A stretch of DNA of 32,057 nucleotides, from NCBI GenBank assembly GCA_000434835.1, contig FR881485.1, positions 2,291-34,347 of the forward strand. The letters are read 5' to 3'. The translations under genes were made by a program, and so were the position numbers. The notes under the pieces were generated by a model, which had not been told where the DNA came from, searched no databases, and was given only the letters and a program-made list of their open reading frames with translations. Below are positions 30,057 through 32,057 of the stretch, one piece after another (position 1 is the stretch's first letter; every line of letters begins with the position of its first letter). Origin of the DNA: Clostridium sp. CAG:594. Lineage in GTDB: Bacteria > Bacillota_I > Bacilli_A > RF39 > UBA660.

Positions 30057-30715
30057 AATAATTTATACCCTTGTCCTTTTCTTGTTTCAATTCTATTTTC
30101 AAGTCCAAAATTTTGTAATTTATTTCTCAATCTACTAATATTTACTGTTAGAGCGTTGTCATTGATAAACTCATCATTGTTCCATAAATCTGTCATTAAA
30201 TCATCACGAGTTACTATTCTACCACGATTACTTAAAAGATATGTAAAGATAATCATTTCATTTTTAGTTAATTCTAATACCTTTTCACCTTGTTTCAATA
30301 TTCCCTTTTGTGGATTAACACTAATATTATCATAAAATAAATCGTCCATATTATTATCCATTCGTTTAAATATATTTTGTATTCTCAATAATAGGATTGT
30401 TGGGTTATATGGCTTAGTAATATAATCGTCTGCACCATAAGATATAGATAAAACTTCATCTACTTCTCCTACTCTGCTCGTAACCATAATAATAGGAACA
30501 TTAGATTCTTTTCTAATTTCTTTTAATAAAATTTCACCATTTTTATTAGGTAAATTAATATCCATTAAAATTAAATCAAATTTCATATTTTTTATATTTT
30601 CTTTAACATTATCAAACTTTTCTATAATTAATACTTCATACCCTGAATTTTCTAACAAAGATTTTAACTCATTTCTGATGATTTTTTCATCTTCTATAAT
30701 TAATATTTTTTTCAT
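30053..30715 (-). CDS. BceR-like response regulator (OmpR family)
   Basis: A 220-residue transcription regulator: receiver domain (1-115) with acidic pocket EDE, phosphorylated Asp52 (LILMDINLP) and the conserved Lys in ITKPYNP, then an OmpR-type winged helix (about 128-220) with LTKNEMIIFTYLLSNRG, INDNALTVNISRLRNKL as recognition helix and KGQGYKL. The ATG at 30715 follows AAAGGAG by eight bases; a start 12 codons earlier overlaps the promoter region and lacks such a site. The stop is TGA. It probably binds the two 41-bp boxes at 28967 and 31565. Confidence 0.93.
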   Translation of the reverse strand: MKKILIIEDEKIIRNELKSLLENSGYEVLIIEKFDNVKENIKNMKFDLILMDINLPNKNGEILLKEIRKESNVPIIMVTSRVGEVDEVLSISYGADDYITKPYNPTILLLRIQNIFKRMDNNMDDLFYDNISVNPQKGILKQGEKVLELTKNEMIIFTYLLSNRGRIVTRDDLMTDLWNNDEFINDNALTVNISRLRNKLQNFGLENRIETRKGQGYKLL

Positions 30716-30755
30716 AGTTTGTCTCCTTTCATAATTTGCTTTTTTAATCATTCAT

Positions 30756-30764
30756 ATTATATCA
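30756..30764 (-). promoter_or_regulatory. Extended -10 promoter of the two-component genes
   Basis: The minus strand reads TGATATAAT, about 40 bases before the regulator ATG. No copy of the 41-bp box is near, so the regulator genes may have constant expression. Confidence 0.45.
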
Positions 30765-30807
30765 CTTTAATTTTATAAATTATAATAATTCAGAAAATTA
30801 AATATAA

Positions 30808-31497
30808 TTATTTTATAATTTTTTCTGCTTCAACTTTATCTAGGTTACCATATTTAATCATTTTATTTATAACTTGCCTCTGTCTTTCAATTGCTAAATT
30901 TTTATTTTGAATTGGATTATATAAAGACGGAGCATTTGGGATTCCTGCTAGCATAATTGATTCACTATCATTCATATCTTTTGGTAATTTATTAAAATAA
31001 CCTAAACTTGCTGACTTAACAGAATAAAATCCATTGCCAAAATATGAAGTATTCAAATATAATTCTAATATTTCATCCTTATTGTAGTTACTTTCTATGC
31101 TAAATGCCATAAAAATTTCTGCAACTTTCCTTACTATTTTCTTATCTTGTGTAAAATAGATATTCTTGGCTAGTTGTTGGGTAATTGTGCTTCCTCCCTC
31201 TACAAATTTCATTTTTTTTATATCATTTACAAATGCTCTTCCAATAGAAATGACATCTATCCCAAAATGTTTGTAAAATCTATGATCTTCAACTGATACA
31301 ACTGCTTTTAAATATATTTGAGGCATATCATCAATTTTTGTATAATCTTCTTTTTGCCTGATTGTTGTAATTTTATCCTTTAATGGCATTTTATTTATGG
31401 CATTCTTATACATTTGATAACCACTACAAATAAAATAACTTCCTATACAAATGAATATTAATAAAACTGTTATTGTAATCTTTTTAACTAATTTCAT
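30808..31497 (-). CDS. Monofunctional GT51 peptidoglycan glycosyltransferase
   Basis: Polymerises lipid II into glycan strands on the outer face of the membrane. The 229-residue protein has one N-terminal anchor helix (about 6-25), then the five GT51 motifs: VSVEDHRFYKHFGID (67-81, catalytic Glu70), GGSTITQQLAKN (101-112), RKVAEIFMAFSIE (123-135), KDEILELYLN (140-149) and SYFGNGFYSVKSAS. It ends with the glycosyltransferase domain, so there is no transpeptidase and it is not simply a truncated class A PBP as far as length shows. It precedes the regulator genes and has copy B of the box upstream, so envelope stress probably induces it. Confidence 0.93.
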   Translation of the reverse strand: MKLVKKITITVLLIFICIGSYFICSGYQMYKNAINKMPLKDKITTIRQKEDYTKIDDMPQIYLKAVVSVEDHRFYKHFGIDVISIGRAFVNDIKKMKFVEGGSTITQQLAKNIYFTQDKKIVRKVAEIFMAFSIESNYNKDEILELYLNTSYFGNGFYSVKSASLGYFNKLPKDMNDSESIMLAGIPNAPSLYNPIQNKNLAIERQRQVINKMIKYGNLDKVEAEKIIK

Positions 31498-31564
31498 ATA
31501 ATGCTAATCCCTTCTTTACTAAAAAGTAATTTATTGCAATAATATTATCATTTTTTATCATATA

Positions 31565-31605
31565 AGTCGTCATTCTAATATTACTCAATATTACAATTTT
31601 GTAAT
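31565..31605. promoter_or_regulatory. Probable response-regulator box, copy B (glycosyltransferase)
   Basis: Differs from copy A at three of 41 positions (one at base 7, two adjacent at bases 21-22). TTACA-ATTT-TGTAA lies at 31591-31604. It is about 68 bases upstream of the glycosyltransferase ATG, against 45 for copy A. Confidence 0.75.
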
Positions 31606-31662
31606 GTAATTTAATTATGTATCAAGGCTATTTCATAATTTTAAAAATAACCTTTTTTTATT

Positions 31663-31845
31663 TTAAAATATAGAATTAGTATTTCTATACTTAATTTTAA
31701 AATTGCAATTAGCATACTTACTCTGCCTTAAAGTAGTTAAATTACTCTGAGGATCAACATCTACAACTAACACTCTTTTTCCTTGTTTAGCCAATGCTAC
31801 ACCAAGATTAAAAGTTGTTGTTTTACCAACTCCTCCTTTCTTTTA
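31663..31845 (-). pseudogene. ParA/Soj-type ATPase fragment
   Basis: The minus-strand frame reads KKGGVGKTTTFNLGVALAKQ followed by GKRVLVVDVDPQSNLTTL: the deviant Walker A (KGGVGKTTT) and Walker A' (DVDPQSNLTT) of ParA/Soj partition ATPases. About ten expected residues before the Lys are missing, replaced by an in-frame stop (31843-31845), and no start or ribosome site fits. After LTTL the text loses likeness and ends at 31663. It is a remnant of roughly 40 codons of a protein normally above 250 residues. Such ATPases belong to plasmids, integrative elements or chromosome partition; a lone fragment points to a decayed element. Confidence 0.82.
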
Positions 31846-31850
31846 ATTTA

Positions 31851-31874
31851 GCCACCTTAATTTAATAAGATGGC
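31851..31874. repeat. Inverted repeat beside the ParA fragment
   Basis: On the minus strand GCCATCTTA pairs with TAAGGTGGC (one T-G) around a six-base loop. No T-tract follows. Purpose unknown; perhaps a scar or a decayed recombination site. Confidence 0.4.
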
Positions 31875-31894
31875 TATGTATTCCATTTCTGGCA

Positions 31895-31926
31895 TAAAAA
31901 AAGAACTGACCATTTTTAATCAGTTC
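31895..31926 (-). terminator. Terminator of the right-edge gene
   Basis: On the minus strand GAACTGA and TCAGTTC pair around a ten-base loop, followed by CTTTTTTT. It ends the gene entering from the right edge. Confidence 0.82.
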
Positions 31927-31934
31927 AAATATGT

Positions 31935-32057
31935 TTAATAAATTTTATTTAATTTTAAAATTAGTTCATCAATTGGTTCTGTATATATACCCTGTTTTAA
32001 TTTATCATTTTTAAATTGTATTAAGGCATTTAAAACTATGTTAGTTTCTATATTCTT
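31935..32057 (-). CDS. C-terminal end of a small protein (cut by window edge)
   Basis: The last 40 codons of a minus-strand gene, ending in TAA at 31935 and followed by a good terminator. The visible text (NALIQFKNDKLKQGIYTEP then IDELILKLNKIY) is helical and charged. Its shape recalls the ends of small conserved proteins of conjugative elements in Firmicutes, but that is memory of a pattern and not a match I can prove. Together with the ParA fragment it would fit mobile-element DNA to the right of the window. Confidence 0.6.
   Translation of the reverse strand, partial: KNIETNIVLNALIQFKNDKLKQGIYTEPIDELILKLNKIY

Noticed and set aside
26119..31497. Composition shift as proof of horizontal transfer of the antibiotic module
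   Set aside because: By hand count CpG occurs 9 times in 27001-28020 and 15 times in 15001-16020. The difference is too small to carry the claim.
1..32057. CRISPR array, rRNA genes, complete insertion sequence
   Set aside because: No regularly spaced repeats, rRNA sequence, transposase or terminal inverted repeats were seen anywhere in the window.

Overview
This window comes from an AT-rich, low-GC Gram-positive bacterium that uses the standard bacterial code: the response-regulator gene ends in a TGA that overlaps the ATG of its kinase gene, so TGA is a stop here and not Trp as in many Mycoplasma. Strong AGGAGG-type ribosome sites, sigmaA-like promoters (often extended -10, TGnTATAAT), RbgA, a TIGR04086 membrane protein and Bce-type antibiotic sensing all point to Firmicutes, class Bacilli. 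An uncultured gut Bacilli or RF39-like lineage would fit, but that assignment is inference. Almost every gene is on the minus strand; the exceptions are a small membrane protein, tRNA-Arg and a small HTH regulator.

Layout, left to right in window coordinates; minus-strand transcription runs right to left. 1-160: start of an acidic protein running off the edge. 214-1691: pssA and psd, which make phosphatidylethanolamine from CDP-diacylglycerol and serine, coupled by a one-base overlap. 1768-3264: lysS. 3321-4471: an acidic single-pass membrane protein broken by an exact 20-bp tandem duplication. 4563-5204: a YetF/DUF421 protein. 5277-5642: TIGR04086 protein. 5651-10062: tgt, an unknown gene, queA (queuosine tRNA modification), ruvB and ruvA (Holliday-junction branch migration). 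10165-11841: three GNAT acetyltransferases. 12027-13868: two unknown genes beside tRNA-Thr(GGT). 14185-16501: a P1B-2 zinc/cadmium efflux ATPase and its ArsR/SmtB-type sensor, with the operator inside a consensus promoter. 16647-20257: a tight five-gene operon of two HD-domain proteins, a patatin-like phospholipase, a pentapeptide-repeat protein and a Lys-rich protein. 20324-20400: tRNA-Arg(CCT). 20456-20956: another HD protein. 21113-25245: topA, rnhB, an unknown gene and rbgA (ylqF). 25308-26073: a small membrane protein and a divergent HTH regulator.

26119-31497 looks like a peptide-antibiotic or cell-envelope stress module: a stand-alone GT51 peptidoglycan glycosyltransferase, a BceRS-like two-component system and a BceAB-like ABC transporter. 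A 41-bp sequence occurs upstream of both the transporter operon and the glycosyltransferase, with 38 of 41 bases identical. It contains TTACA-N4-TGTAA and is probably the regulator's binding site, so transporter and glycosyltransferase likely form one regulon. To its right lie a decayed ParA-type ATPase fragment and the end of a small gene cut by the window edge, which suggests old plasmid or integrative-element DNA.

No CRISPR array, rRNA or complete insertion sequence was seen. The most notable items are the shared 41-bp box, the 20-bp duplication that splits a gene, the two unknown genes beside tRNA-Thr (one with an internal repeat), and the HD/patatin/pentapeptide operon.
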